64,000 nucleotides of DNA from Actinomycetota bacterium (lineage in GTDB: Bacteria; Actinomycetota; Acidimicrobiia; Acidimicrobiales; Microtrichaceae): assembly GCA_016703525.1 (NCBI GenBank), contig JADJBW010000001.1:1-64000 (forward strand). Reading direction: 5' to 3'. Position numbers and translations under genes: made by a program. The notes beneath the pieces are model-generated. The model did not search any database, was not told where the DNA came from, and saw only the letters and a list, made by a program, of their open reading frames with translations. Below, piece by piece: positions 35,368 through 44,197 of the stretch. Every line of letters starts with the position of its first letter. Within the stretch, counting starts at the first letter, position 1.

Positions 35368-37080
35368 ATGGCTCGTGATGTCGCGGTGATCATCGCGGTA
35401 CACGCCCCCAAGGGTCTGCCGGCGTTGCCGGGGGCGCTGCACGACGCGACGCGGTTTGCGCGCTGGGCGACCGACGCCGGCTACGAGGTGATCGAACACG
35501 TCGACCGCAACCGACACCGGGTCGTCGCGGCGGACGTGTACGACTCGATCGACGCGCTCGTGACGGCGCGCGACGTTGCCAAACTGGTGGTGTTCTTCTC
35601 GGGTCACGGTGTGTCGAAGGGCCCTGGAGTCGATTTCTGGATCCTGTCGGACGGGTGCCGCAATCCGAACGGCCCGATCAACGTCGCCCGATCGGTGAGC
35701 CTGGCTCGACGATGTGGCATCGGCCATGTCGCGCTGTTCGCCGACGCATGCCGGAGCGCTGCGAACCGCAAGGAGTTCGGCATCGAGGGGGCCGTGATCT
35801 TCCCGAACGAGGCGGTCGCGGGCAGGGTCCGGCTCGACTCGTTCTTCGCCACGCTCGCGGGCGACCCCGCCGTCGAGGTCCAGGCCGACGACGCGGCGTT
35901 GGAGCAGGCGTTCGGTGTGTTCACCGGGTGTCTCCTCGACGCGCTCGAGGGGCACGTGCCGGATGCGATCGAATCGGTGCCCGATCACACCCCGTCGTGG
36001 GCGGTCAGCGCCTTCCCGCTGGCCGACTACCTCGACGAACAGGTGCCGTTGAGCGCGCAGAACCTGCGCCCGCCGGTGATGCAGATCCCCGATCCCCAGC
36101 CGGGATCGCGACCACCCGACGTGCTCTGCTGGGTCGCCGAGCCGACCGTTGCGCGGGAGCTTCCGACGATCGGGCCCGACGGTCGAACGCTGTGGGACGG
36201 CACCGACCGGTACGACGCCTCCCCTAACGACGGTTCGTCGGCCGGGATCCACGACCCGCGCACGACTCGGCGCATCGAGCGAGCCACGATCGAGCGGTCC
36301 CTCGACGATCGCCTCGCCGAGCGATCGCAGATCCTGTCCGACGCGGGTCGGACGCGGTTCGAGACCGCGACGGGCCTGTCGGTGCTCGGTGCCGGCGTCC
36401 ACGATGTGGCGTCGTCCTCGTCGGTCGAGTTCTTCGAGGAACGCGACGCGTGGCACGTCCGTGCCGAGGGCGACGCGTCGGTGATGATCGACCTCGGTGA
36501 CGGCCGGTTCGCCGCGGTCGCGACACTGCGCGGCTACGTCGGGACGATCCACGTCGGTCCGAGCGGCGTCGATCTCGTGAGCTATCTGCCGGCGGACAAT
36601 TCCGACTGGTTCGAGGGCGCTGAGTGGGCCGAGGCGGCACGCGCCGAACTCGCGCAGCTCGGAGCCGTGGCGCAGCTCGGCTTCCGCGAACGCAGCGCAT
36701 CCGACGCGCTGCACCGGGCCGGAGCACTGCGGGCAGCGACATACACGAACCCGAGCTACGGGGTGTTCGCGGCGTACGAGTTTGAACGTGCCGGCGACGA
36801 CGACTCGATCGGGCTGATGTGCCGGGCCATGGCCGAAGCGGGCCATGCGATTCCGTTCGACCTGGCCCTCCTGGCGCCGCCGGGCACGATCGGCGACTCG
36901 ACCCGGATCGCCCCGTCGTACCCGCTGTTGCGGCGCGGCTGGGCCCTGCTCGATCCCGAGCGCACGCATCCGGTGATTCGTTCGGCGTTGCTCGACCTGG
37001 CGTCGTCGGCCTGGGCGACTCCGACGGGCCGAAGCGGATTCGAGTTGTTTCACGCCGTGCGAGAGGGAGTGTTGCCATGA
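35368..37080 (+). CDS. Caspase-domain protein with C-terminal domain of unknown function
   Basis: A 570-residue protein. Residues ~1-200 form a caspase fold with His80 in VFFSGHGVSKG and Cys128 in LFADACRS. The remaining ~370 residues form an unrecognised region with a beta-rich part (VEFFEERDAWHVRAEG ... FAAVATLRGYVGTIHVG) and a helical end. The caspase part is more distant from the two small C14 proteins than they are from each other. Starts at ATG 35368, 18 bases after the amidohydrolase, and overlaps the esterase start (ATGA). The C-terminal part may be the sensor that gates proteolysis. Confidence 0.82.
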   Translation: MARDVAVIIAVHAPKGLPALPGALHDATRFARWATDAGYEVIEHVDRNRHRVVAADVYDSIDALVTARDVAKLVVFFSGHGVSKGPGVDFWILSDGCRNPNGPINVARSVSLARRCGIGHVALFADACRSAANRKEFGIEGAVIFPNEAVAGRVRLDSFFATLAGDPAVEVQADDAALEQAFGVFTGCLLDALEGHVPDAIESVPDHTPSWAVSAFPLADYLDEQVPLSAQNLRPPVMQIPDPQPGSRPPDVLCWVAEPTVARELPTIGPDGRTLWDGTDRYDASPNDGSSAGIHDPRTTRRIERATIERSLDDRLAERSQILSDAGRTRFETATGLSVLGAGVHDVASSSSVEFFEERDAWHVRAEGDASVMIDLGDGRFAAVATLRGYVGTIHVGPSGVDLVSYLPADNSDWFEGAEWAEAARAELAQLGAVAQLGFRERSASDALHRAGALRAATYTNPSYGVFAAYEFERAGDDDSIGLMCRAMAEAGHAIPFDLALLAPPGTIGDSTRIAPSYPLLRRGWALLDPERTHPVIRSALLDLASSAWATPTGRSGFELFHAVREGVLP

Positions 37081-37946
37081 GACTGGTGTACGTACACGGG
37101 ATCGGGCAGGGCGGACGCCCGTCCGCCGAGGTGACCGCCGAATGGACCGCTGCGCTGGAGCGAGGATTCGATGCGCTCGGCCGTGACGGCGTGCTCGGCG
37201 GCGTGTCGATCGAGCTGGCGTACTACGGCGACGACCTCGACGATCTGGTCCGGTCGTTCGACACCTCCGATTCGTCGGTGATCCGCAGGCGCGACGGGCG
37301 CGACGACGAGCTCGACCCCTTCGTTGCCGACCTCGTCGACGACCTGCGGATCCGCGCCGAGATCGCCGACGGTGACGTGCGAGCCGAACTCGGTGCGGGC
37401 GCGGCCGAGAAGGGCCCGTCCAACTGGGAATGGGTCCACGCCGCGGGTCGCCTGCTGAGCCGCAAGCTTCCATGGCTGACCGACACGATCCTCGAGCACT
37501 TCGTGCGCGAGGTGTCCACGTACCTGAAGTTCCCGCAGCGCATCGATGCGATCGCGCGGTCGGCCGTCGCCGGCGACGAGCCGGTGGTCGTGATCGGCCA
37601 TTCGCTCGGTTCGGTCGTGAGCTACCGGGTCGTCACAGCGCTCGGAGCGTCGATCACCTCGCCGCTCTATTTGACGGTCGGGTCGCCGCTCGGCATCCCC
37701 TCGATCAAACGCGCGTTGCCGGGGCCGCTCGGCGTGCCCACAGGGGTTCACCGCTGGGTCAACGCTGTCGACGAGCGAGACGGTGTGGCGCTGTTCTCGC
37801 GGCTCGACCGGACGACGTTCGGCGCCGGTATCGAGAACGTCGCGGATCTGACCAATCCGCGCGACCGGCCGCATTGGATCGGCGGCTACCTCGCCGACAC
37901 GGTCGTGGCGCAGGCGGTCATCGACGCGTTGACGTCGACGACCTGA
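37077..37946 (+). CDS. Alpha/beta hydrolase (lipase/esterase-like)
   Basis: A 289-residue protein with the oxyanion-type opening RLVYVHGIGQGG and nucleophile motif VIGHSLGSVVS; a late DRPHWIGGYL likely carries the catalytic His. The central ~100 residues are a helical insert. The combination with caspases in one operon recalls lipase/phospholipase effectors of bacterial immune operons, which attack membranes, but it could be an ordinary esterase. It is the last gene of the four-gene unit that starts at 32990. Confidence 0.8.
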   Translation: MRLVYVHGIGQGGRPSAEVTAEWTAALERGFDALGRDGVLGGVSIELAYYGDDLDDLVRSFDTSDSSVIRRRDGRDDELDPFVADLVDDLRIRAEIADGDVRAELGAGAAEKGPSNWEWVHAAGRLLSRKLPWLTDTILEHFVREVSTYLKFPQRIDAIARSAVAGDEPVVVIGHSLGSVVSYRVVTALGASITSPLYLTVGSPLGIPSIKRALPGPLGVPTGVHRWVNAVDERDGVALFSRLDRTTFGAGIENVADLTNPRDRPHWIGGYLADTVVAQAVIDALTSTT

Positions 37947-38063
37947 CGCTGCGGCGTCCGCGTCGCCGCTCCGACACCGACGCACGCGACGACGCTCGGA
38001 GCGATCCTGTCGGCGCGGTGCCGTAGCGTTTCGCCCGATCCGACGAGTGCGAACGGTGTGGCA

Positions 38064-39431
38064 ATGCCCGATCCGACAACCTGGACCGTCGCCCAACTGC
38101 TCGATGTGGTGCAGCGGGCGATCTCCCAAGCGCTGGGCGGCGATGTCTGGATCGAGGGCGAGATCACGAGCATCTCGCGGCCTGCCAATGGTCACGTCTA
38201 CCTGCAGCTTGCGCAGATCGACGACCCGGCTGCGGACGAGCTACCGCAACTCATCCCCGAACGTGTCGACGCCCGGCCCCGGCGCGCCCCGCGCAGCACC
38301 CTGTCGGTGGTGCTGCTGAGCCGATTTCGGCGGCAGGTGAACGATCAGCTACTCCGCACGGGCGGCGCGGTGCGCATGACCGAGGGGGTGCGGGTCAGGA
38401 TCCGCGGGTCGGTCGAGGTCTACGGCCCGCGTAGCGAGATCCAACTCCGCATGACGGCGATCGATCCCAGCTACACGCTCGCGTCGTTGGGGTTGGAGCG
38501 CGACCGGGTGCTGCGCGCACTGGCCGATGCAGGGTTGCTCGACCTGAACGGCCGACTGCCGGTTCCGTTCCTGCCGCTTCGCATCGCGGTGCTCACCAGT
38601 TTGGGCAGCGCGGCGCATGCCGACTTCGTCGACGAACTGGCCCGCAGCGGGTTCGGCTTCGAGGTGTCCGCCTTCGACGTGCGGGTGCAGGGTCCGCACG
38701 CAGCGGGAACCATCGTTCGGGCGATCGAGCGAGCGGCCGGCCACGACCTGATCGCGATCGTTCGCGGCGGTGGTTCGCGCACCGATCTGGCGGCGTTCGA
38801 CGACGAGTCGTTGGCGCGTGCCGTGGCCGCTGCGCCCACGGTGATTTGGTCGGGGGTGGGGCACGAGACCGACACCACGGTGATCGATCACGTGGCGCAC
38901 ACGGCGTTCAAGACCCCGACGGCGTGCGCGGTCGGCATCGTCGACGCGGTGCGCGCCGGGGTCGACGCGTTCGATCGATCATGGGCCGCGGTCGAGGCTG
39001 CCGCGTCGGCGGCGCTCGACCTGGCGGAGCGCCGGCTGGCCCGCCGAGTGGTGGGAGTGTCCGCCCGCAGCACCGGCGCGCTCGACGACGCGGCACGGCG
39101 CCTGCAGCGGCGCAGCCTTCGCGTGGCGACCGCGCCGCTCTGGCGGCTCGATCAGGCGGACGAGCGCCTCGGTGCGGTCGCTGAACAGGTGCGCACACGC
39201 CCCGAGCGGCTGCTGCAGTCGGCCGACGCTTCTCTTGCAGCGATCGCCACCACGGTGCGCGCGTACGACCCCGGACGGGCGCTGGAGCGAGGCTGGTCGA
39301 TCACGCGCCGTGGCGACGGCCGCCTCGCTCGAGCATCCGACCTGCGTGCCGGAACGGTGCTGCACACGCTGCTCGTCGACGGCGAGGTGCGATCGGTTGT
39401 CGACGCCACGACTACGGTGGCCGAGCCATGA
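38064..39431 (+). CDS. xseA: Exodeoxyribonuclease VII large subunit
   Basis: A 455-residue protein. The N-terminal OB domain (VAQLLDVVQRAISQ ... DVWIEGEITSISRP) and the catalytic domain (RIAVLTSLGSAAHADFVDEL, AIVRGGGSRTDLAAFDDE, WSGVGHETDTTVIDHVA) match XseA throughout. A ~30-residue Pro/Arg-rich insert in the OB domain is unusual. With XseB it degrades single-stranded DNA into oligonucleotides. The ATG at 38064 was chosen over a GTG at 38058; no strong ribosome site decides between them. It overlaps xseB by 4 bases. Confidence 0.95.
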   Translation: MPDPTTWTVAQLLDVVQRAISQALGGDVWIEGEITSISRPANGHVYLQLAQIDDPAADELPQLIPERVDARPRRAPRSTLSVVLLSRFRRQVNDQLLRTGGAVRMTEGVRVRIRGSVEVYGPRSEIQLRMTAIDPSYTLASLGLERDRVLRALADAGLLDLNGRLPVPFLPLRIAVLTSLGSAAHADFVDELARSGFGFEVSAFDVRVQGPHAAGTIVRAIERAAGHDLIAIVRGGGSRTDLAAFDDESLARAVAAAPTVIWSGVGHETDTTVIDHVAHTAFKTPTACAVGIVDAVRAGVDAFDRSWAAVEAAASAALDLAERRLARRVVGVSARSTGALDDAARRLQRRSLRVATAPLWRLDQADERLGAVAEQVRTRPERLLQSADASLAAIATTVRAYDPGRALERGWSITRRGDGRLARASDLRAGTVLHTLLVDGEVRSVVDATTTVAEP

Positions 39432-39655
39432 GCGAGGTGGACCCAACGAGCCCGGCCGAGGTCGGCTACGCCGCAGCGATGCGGGAACTCGACGACATCG
39501 TGCGGCGCCTCGACGACGATGCACTCGACATCGACACCCTTGCCGCCGAGGTGGAACGGGCGGCCGAACTCATTGCCGCCTGCCGCGAACGGCTGAGCAC
39601 GGCTCGGTTGCGCGTCACGCAGATCGTCGCCGACCTCGACACCGACGACGTGTGA
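39428..39655 (+). CDS. xseB: Exodeoxyribonuclease VII small subunit
   Basis: A 75-residue helical hairpin protein with the family pattern YAAAMRELDDIVRRLDD and a second helix EVERAAELIAACRERLS. Its length is normal. ATGA overlap with xseA gives coupling; several small subunits decorate each large subunit in the enzyme. Confidence 0.93.
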   Translation: MSEVDPTSPAEVGYAAAMRELDDIVRRLDDDALDIDTLAAEVERAAELIAACRERLSTARLRVTQIVADLDTDDV

Positions 39656-39703
39656 CCGAACTTCCACTCCAGATCCGGCGGGAGATGCCGATCTAAGGGG
39701 GGT

Positions 39704-42178
39704 ATGCCTTCGCCGCCGGTGTCGCAACCAGATGTCCCGTCGCGGACGGCGTTGGGCCCCCTCGACGCGATCGTTGGCGATTCCGAGCTGCTGTGGACCT
39801 ATCTCACGAGCCCGTCCATCACGACCTTCCTCTGTGAAACCGATGGAACGATCCGGTGGGCGGCGCCGTCCGCCGCAGTCATGCTCGGCCACAATCCGAC
39901 GGCGCTGACGGGCGCCAACATCGCCAACCTGGTCGACTCGGCCGACGTCGACGTGGTGCGGGCCGCGCTGCACGGATCGGCGAACGGCGACACGTTGTGC
40001 TCGCGCATCCACACCGGCAACGGGTCCCAGCTGTGGTGCGACGTGGACGTTCACGGCGGCGTCCACGGCGGAATGCCGATGCTCATGGTCACCCTGCGCG
40101 ACGCCTCGGCTCGGATGGCCTCGGCGCAGTCGCTCAAGACGAGCGAGAGCTGGTTTCGTTCGATCGTCAACGAGGCCCCGTTCGGCATCGGGTTGCAGGA
40201 CCGTGACGGCAACTTCGTGTTCCTCAACGCACGGCTCAAGCGGATTCTCGGAACCAACGCGAACTACCTGTTGCGCGAGGAACTGTCGGAGCACATCTAC
40301 CCCGGCGACATCGAAGCGGCCGCCCCGGTGTCACCGTCGGAGACCTCGTCTCCGGCCCGACGTGACGTCCGCTTCATTCGGCCCGACGGTGAGGTGCGGT
40401 GGTGCTCCACGCGCATCCTCCCGCAACTCGAGGCGAACGGCGAGGTCACGAACTTCCTGTGGGCGGTCGAGGACATCACCGCCAGGGTCCGGGCGGAAGA
40501 GGATCAGGCCCGCCTGTATCGCCTGATGGAGACCTCGAGCGATCTCGTGATCGTCGTCGATGACAGGCTTCGCCCGCTGTACCTCAACCCGTCGGCACGA
40601 GGGTTCCTCGGCATCGAGGTGGACGAGCGGCTCCACGACGACGATCATCCGCTCGCGCTCATTTCCGAGCCCCCCGATCAGATCGACCGGATTCGCGACC
40701 AGATCGCCGCCGGCGGCATGTGGGAGGGTGAGCTGACGCTGCGCGACCTCTCCGGTACGCCCGAGCCGTTCTCGGCGATGATCGTCGGCGAGGCAGACGG
40801 AACGGGTTCGCTCGTGCGCATCTCTGCGGTGCTGCGCGACATCCGCGAACGAAAGGCCTTCGAGCAGCGCATCGAATGGGAGGCGACGCACGATCCGCTG
40901 ACCGAGCTACCCAACCGTCTGTTGCTGACCCGCCGCCTCGGCACCGCCATGCATCGCGCGGCGGAGCAGAACACCTGGGTTGCGGTGGCCTTTCTCAATC
41001 TCGACAACTTCCGAGTCATCAACGAGAGCCTCGGCCACCGCGTCGGCGACAACCTGCTGCGTCAGACGGCCGACAAGCTCGCGACGTTGGTGAGCGAGCC
41101 CGACATGGTGGCTCGGTTCGGTGCCGACGAGTTCGCGATCCTCATGGTCGATCTGCCCGACGAACGCGAGGCGGAGCGACGGGCCGAGTCGATTCGAACG
41201 TCGGTGTCGGGACGCGTCGGCATGGCCGAGGTCGAGCTGCTCATGTCGTTCTCGGCGGGTGTGGCGACGTCGGACGGAACTCGCGGCGATCCGGCAGCAC
41301 TGCTCCGCGACGCGAACGCCGCGCTGCACGAGGCGAAGCTGCGCGGTCGCGATCGCACCGCCGTGTTCAACGGCCGCCTACGCGAGCGTGCGGTCGATCG
41401 CATCAACGTCGAGACCGGGCTACGGCGCGCGCTGCGCCGAGACGAGCTCCGCGTCTACTACCAACCGCAGGTCGATCTATCGACGGGCCGAATTTCGGGG
41501 GTCGAGGCGCTCGCCCGCTGGCAGCACCCCGAGCACGGCCTGCTCGGCCCGGGTGAGTTCGTCTCGATCGCGGAGCAGTCGGGTCTGATCGTGCCGATCG
41601 GTGCATGGATCCTGCAGCGCGCGTGCGAGCAACTCGCGGAGTGGGCCGAAACGCTGCCCCACGGACACGAGCTCACCATGGGGATCAACCTGTCCGGACG
41701 GCAGCTCATTCACCCGGATCTCGTCGACGAGATCGTGGCGATCACGACCGAAACCGGTGTCAACCCGGCGAAGGTCGAGCTGGAGATCACCGAGTCGATC
41801 CTCCTCGACGACGTGGATCGCTCGATCAAGGTGCTGACCGACCTCAAGTCGCACGGCCTGAAGCTGGCGCTCGACGATTTCGGCACGGGGTATTCGTCGC
41901 TGACGTATCTGCGGCGATTCCCGATCGACGTTGTGAAGATCGATCGGAGCTTCGTCGACGGAATCGGCGATGATCCCGACAACGCGGCGATCGTGCGGTC
42001 GGTGGTGGAGCTCGCGAAGACGCTCGGCCTCACCTGCATCGCCGAGGGGATCGAGACCGATGACGATCTGGCCCAGATTCGCGATCTCGGGTGCGACGTC
42101 GCGCAGGGCTTCCTGATCGCCCAGCCGCTGTCGGCGGCGGATGCCGAGCGGCTGATCTCCTACGACCCGCGCTGGTGA
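39704..42178 (+). CDS. PAS-PAS-PAS-GGDEF-EAL c-di-GMP phosphodiesterase
   Basis: An 824-residue cytosolic signalling protein. Three PAS-type segments occupy residues ~25-390. The GGDEF domain (~395-560) has the degenerate motif RFGADEFAIL, so cyclase activity is doubtful. The EAL domain (~570-820) is intact: VEALARW, GINLSGRQL, LEITES, DDFGTGYSS and VKIDRSFVDG. It probably hydrolyses c-di-GMP, with the GGDEF domain acting as a GTP-binding regulator. GGGGGG precedes the ATG at 39704. It converges with the diguanylate cyclase at 42206, giving an opposing enzyme pair. Confidence 0.93.
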   Translation: MPSPPVSQPDVPSRTALGPLDAIVGDSELLWTYLTSPSITTFLCETDGTIRWAAPSAAVMLGHNPTALTGANIANLVDSADVDVVRAALHGSANGDTLCSRIHTGNGSQLWCDVDVHGGVHGGMPMLMVTLRDASARMASAQSLKTSESWFRSIVNEAPFGIGLQDRDGNFVFLNARLKRILGTNANYLLREELSEHIYPGDIEAAAPVSPSETSSPARRDVRFIRPDGEVRWCSTRILPQLEANGEVTNFLWAVEDITARVRAEEDQARLYRLMETSSDLVIVVDDRLRPLYLNPSARGFLGIEVDERLHDDDHPLALISEPPDQIDRIRDQIAAGGMWEGELTLRDLSGTPEPFSAMIVGEADGTGSLVRISAVLRDIRERKAFEQRIEWEATHDPLTELPNRLLLTRRLGTAMHRAAEQNTWVAVAFLNLDNFRVINESLGHRVGDNLLRQTADKLATLVSEPDMVARFGADEFAILMVDLPDEREAERRAESIRTSVSGRVGMAEVELLMSFSAGVATSDGTRGDPAALLRDANAALHEAKLRGRDRTAVFNGRLRERAVDRINVETGLRRALRRDELRVYYQPQVDLSTGRISGVEALARWQHPEHGLLGPGEFVSIAEQSGLIVPIGAWILQRACEQLAEWAETLPHGHELTMGINLSGRQLIHPDLVDEIVAITTETGVNPAKVELEITESILLDDVDRSIKVLTDLKSHGLKLALDDFGTGYSSLTYLRRFPIDVVKIDRSFVDGIGDDPDNAAIVRSVVELAKTLGLTCIAEGIETDDDLAQIRDLGCDVAQGFLIAQPLSAADAERLISYDPRW

Positions 42179-42205
42179 GTCGGCTACAACTGCGGTCGAC
42201 GGGGG

Positions 42206-43423
42206 CTACGACTCGCTCGGGCAATCGACGGCGCACTCCACGGTGCCGCGGCCGGCGCCCTTGGCCGCGTACATCGCCCGGTCGGCGCGCTGCACGACGT
42301 CTTCCAACATGTCGTGGCGCGGGTCGAACGTCGCAACGCCGACGCTGATCGACAGCGCCGGCACTCCGTCGCGCGGGTCCGTCGCCGCGACCGCGTCGCG
42401 CAGGCGTACGGCCATCGCCTTCGACTGGTCGAGGTCGGTCGCGGGCAGGACCACCACGAACTCCTCGCCGCCGGTGCGCCCGATGGCGTCGCCGAGCCGA
42501 AGGGTCGACTGACACACCGACGCGATCCGCTGCAGGGCGAGGTCGCCGATGCCGTGCCCGAAACGGTCGTTCACGTCCTTGAAGTGGTCGGCGTCGATCA
42601 CGAGCACGCCCATGTGCGACGCCGACGCTCGCGCAGCAGAGGCCGCCTGTTCGGCGAGCCGCAGCAACGCTCGACGGTTCGGCACGCCGGTGAGGGGGTC
42701 GTGATCGGCCAGCCACTGGAGCTCGGACTCGAGCGCCTCGCGCCGCTCGACCTCGTCGACGAGCAGTGCGTTGGTCCGCCGCTGCTCGCGGAGCACCAGG
42801 AACTCCTCACGGCGCACCCGGTGGTGCTGGCCCGCGGCCATCACCCCAACGGCGCCGAACCCCACGAGCGTCATCACGTGCGTGGCCCGTTCGCTGGCAT
42901 CCATGTCGTAGACCGCGAGCCCGACGAGCACGTAGCCGACGATGGCGAGCGTCGTGGTCGCGGCGACGCGGACGAGCCGATCGGGAACGATCACGAACAG
43001 GGCGAGCATCAGCAGGGTGAAGCTGAGGTGGTTGGTCGCGGCCTCGGCGGATCGGGCGGTCGTCACCACGAGCATGATGGCGAGGGCGAGCGCCTGCACC
43101 CCGACCGCAACCGGGGCGTCGAGCAACAGCGACGGGCCGCGGCGGACGCTTGCTCGCACCCACAGGACGAATCCGAGGAAGCCCAACCGCAGGGCGACCA
43201 GGCCGAGGGCGGTGGCCGTCCAGCCGAGCGCGAACACGTCGGTGATCCCGAAGCTGGAATACACGAGAGCGCCGACCACGGCGTCGCGGCCGACCCAGTC
43301 GGCGTTGGCCTCGAGCTGTTCACGCCGGAACTCGGCCTCGAGCGCAGCGTCTCGGAGCTCCGCTCGCCACCGTCCGATCACCGGTGGTGCCTCCAGGCGC
43401 GACGAGCGCGGCGATTCGTCCAC
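42206..43423 (-). CDS. Membrane diguanylate cyclase (GGDEF)
   Basis: A 405-residue protein with about six membrane helices in residues ~45-215, a short helical linker and a GGDEF domain with an intact active site RTGGEEFVVV. An RxxD inhibitory site (RLGD) lies exactly five residues before the motif, implying product feedback. DADHFKDVNDRFGH is the substrate/metal loop. It makes c-di-GMP from GTP. The convergent neighbour is the EAL phosphodiesterase. Confidence 0.93.
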   Translation of the reverse strand: MDESPRSSRLEAPPVIGRWRAELRDAALEAEFRREQLEANADWVGRDAVVGALVYSSFGITDVFALGWTATALGLVALRLGFLGFVLWVRASVRRGPSLLLDAPVAVGVQALALAIMLVVTTARSAEAATNHLSFTLLMLALFVIVPDRLVRVAATTTLAIVGYVLVGLAVYDMDASERATHVMTLVGFGAVGVMAAGQHHRVRREEFLVLREQRRTNALLVDEVERREALESELQWLADHDPLTGVPNRRALLRLAEQAASAARASASHMGVLVIDADHFKDVNDRFGHGIGDLALQRIASVCQSTLRLGDAIGRTGGEEFVVVLPATDLDQSKAMAVRLRDAVAATDPRDGVPALSISVGVATFDPRHDMLEDVVQRADRAMYAAKGAGRGTVECAVDCPSES

Positions 43424-43534
43424 GTTTCGGGTATCGGCAGGCGTTCGCTCGCGCTGTGACGATTTGTCGGCGGAATCGGCGCGGCGTTCGCTGTTTCGAT
43501 CGCTTCCGGGCGCCGCCGAGCGCTGCGTGTGCGA

Positions 43535-44197
43535 CTACCCGGAGGAGTGCATGGCGGCCAGGGCCTCGAGCGCCGGAGCCGCGTCGGCCTCGACCACGCC
43601 GGGCGCCGCGCGCACGGCGACGAGCCAGTCGGGCCGCGCCATGGCGGCCACGGTGATCGGGTCGGCGGCGGGCGACCCGGCGAGCGCGAGGTGCACGAAC
43701 GTCATGGCGTAGTCGGGCGGCCGCACGTCACGCGCCAACTCCAACAACGCGAACGGGTCGGGGGCCCCGGCCTGATCGGTCGCAGGTCGGGCGAGCGCGG
43801 CGCCGGTCGGCCCGGAGCCGCCGCCGTTGATCCCGGGCCCGTCCACCAGCACGGCGCCGGCGACCTGTGCGGCGCGGGCGCCGCTGAGCAACAGCGCGAT
43901 GTACGCGCCGAGTCCTCGGCCGAGCACCGTTGCGGATCCGAGGTGGCCGAGCGCCGCGTCGGCGTCGCCGAGCAGCATCTCTGCGGTGTAGCCGCCGCCT
44001 CCCGGGATCGTCGACTCGCCGTGCCCGGTGAAGTCGAGGCCCCAAACGGGTCCCGGCCACGCGTGGGCGGCAGCGGGGGGTTCGGCCGGCGTGTGCTCGC
44101 CGAGTCCGTGCAGCAGCAGCAGGGTGGGACCGTCGCCGTCGCGGACGAGGTGCAACGCCAGCGTCGAGCGACCGTGGTGGAGGTGAACCGCGGTCAT
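43535..44197 (-). CDS. Alpha/beta hydrolase
   Basis: A 220-residue protein with LLLLHGLGEH (oxyanion loop) and GLDFTGHGES, and a nucleophile elbow VLGRGLGAY in which the usual Ser is replaced by Arg-Gly (G-R-G-L-G). That change suggests it may lack ordinary esterase activity. ATG 44197 overlaps the stop of the next upstream hydrolase gene (ATGA), so the two are cotranslated. Substrate unknown. Confidence 0.82.
   Translation of the reverse strand: MTAVHLHHGRSTLALHLVRDGDGPTLLLLHGLGEHTPAEPPAAAHAWPGPVWGLDFTGHGESTIPGGGGYTAEMLLGDADAALGHLGSATVLGRGLGAYIALLLSGARAAQVAGAVLVDGPGINGGGSGPTGAALARPATDQAGAPDPFALLELARDVRPPDYAMTFVHLALAGSPAADPITVAAMARPDWLVAVRAAPGVVEADAAPALEALAAMHSSG

Noticed and set aside
33733..37473. 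A 1246-codon open frame on the minus strand across the caspase operon.
   Set aside because: It is antisense to four genes with clear catalytic motifs and G/C-rich third positions on the plus strand; its translation is Arg/His-rich without domains. Long antisense frames are expected in such GC-rich DNA.
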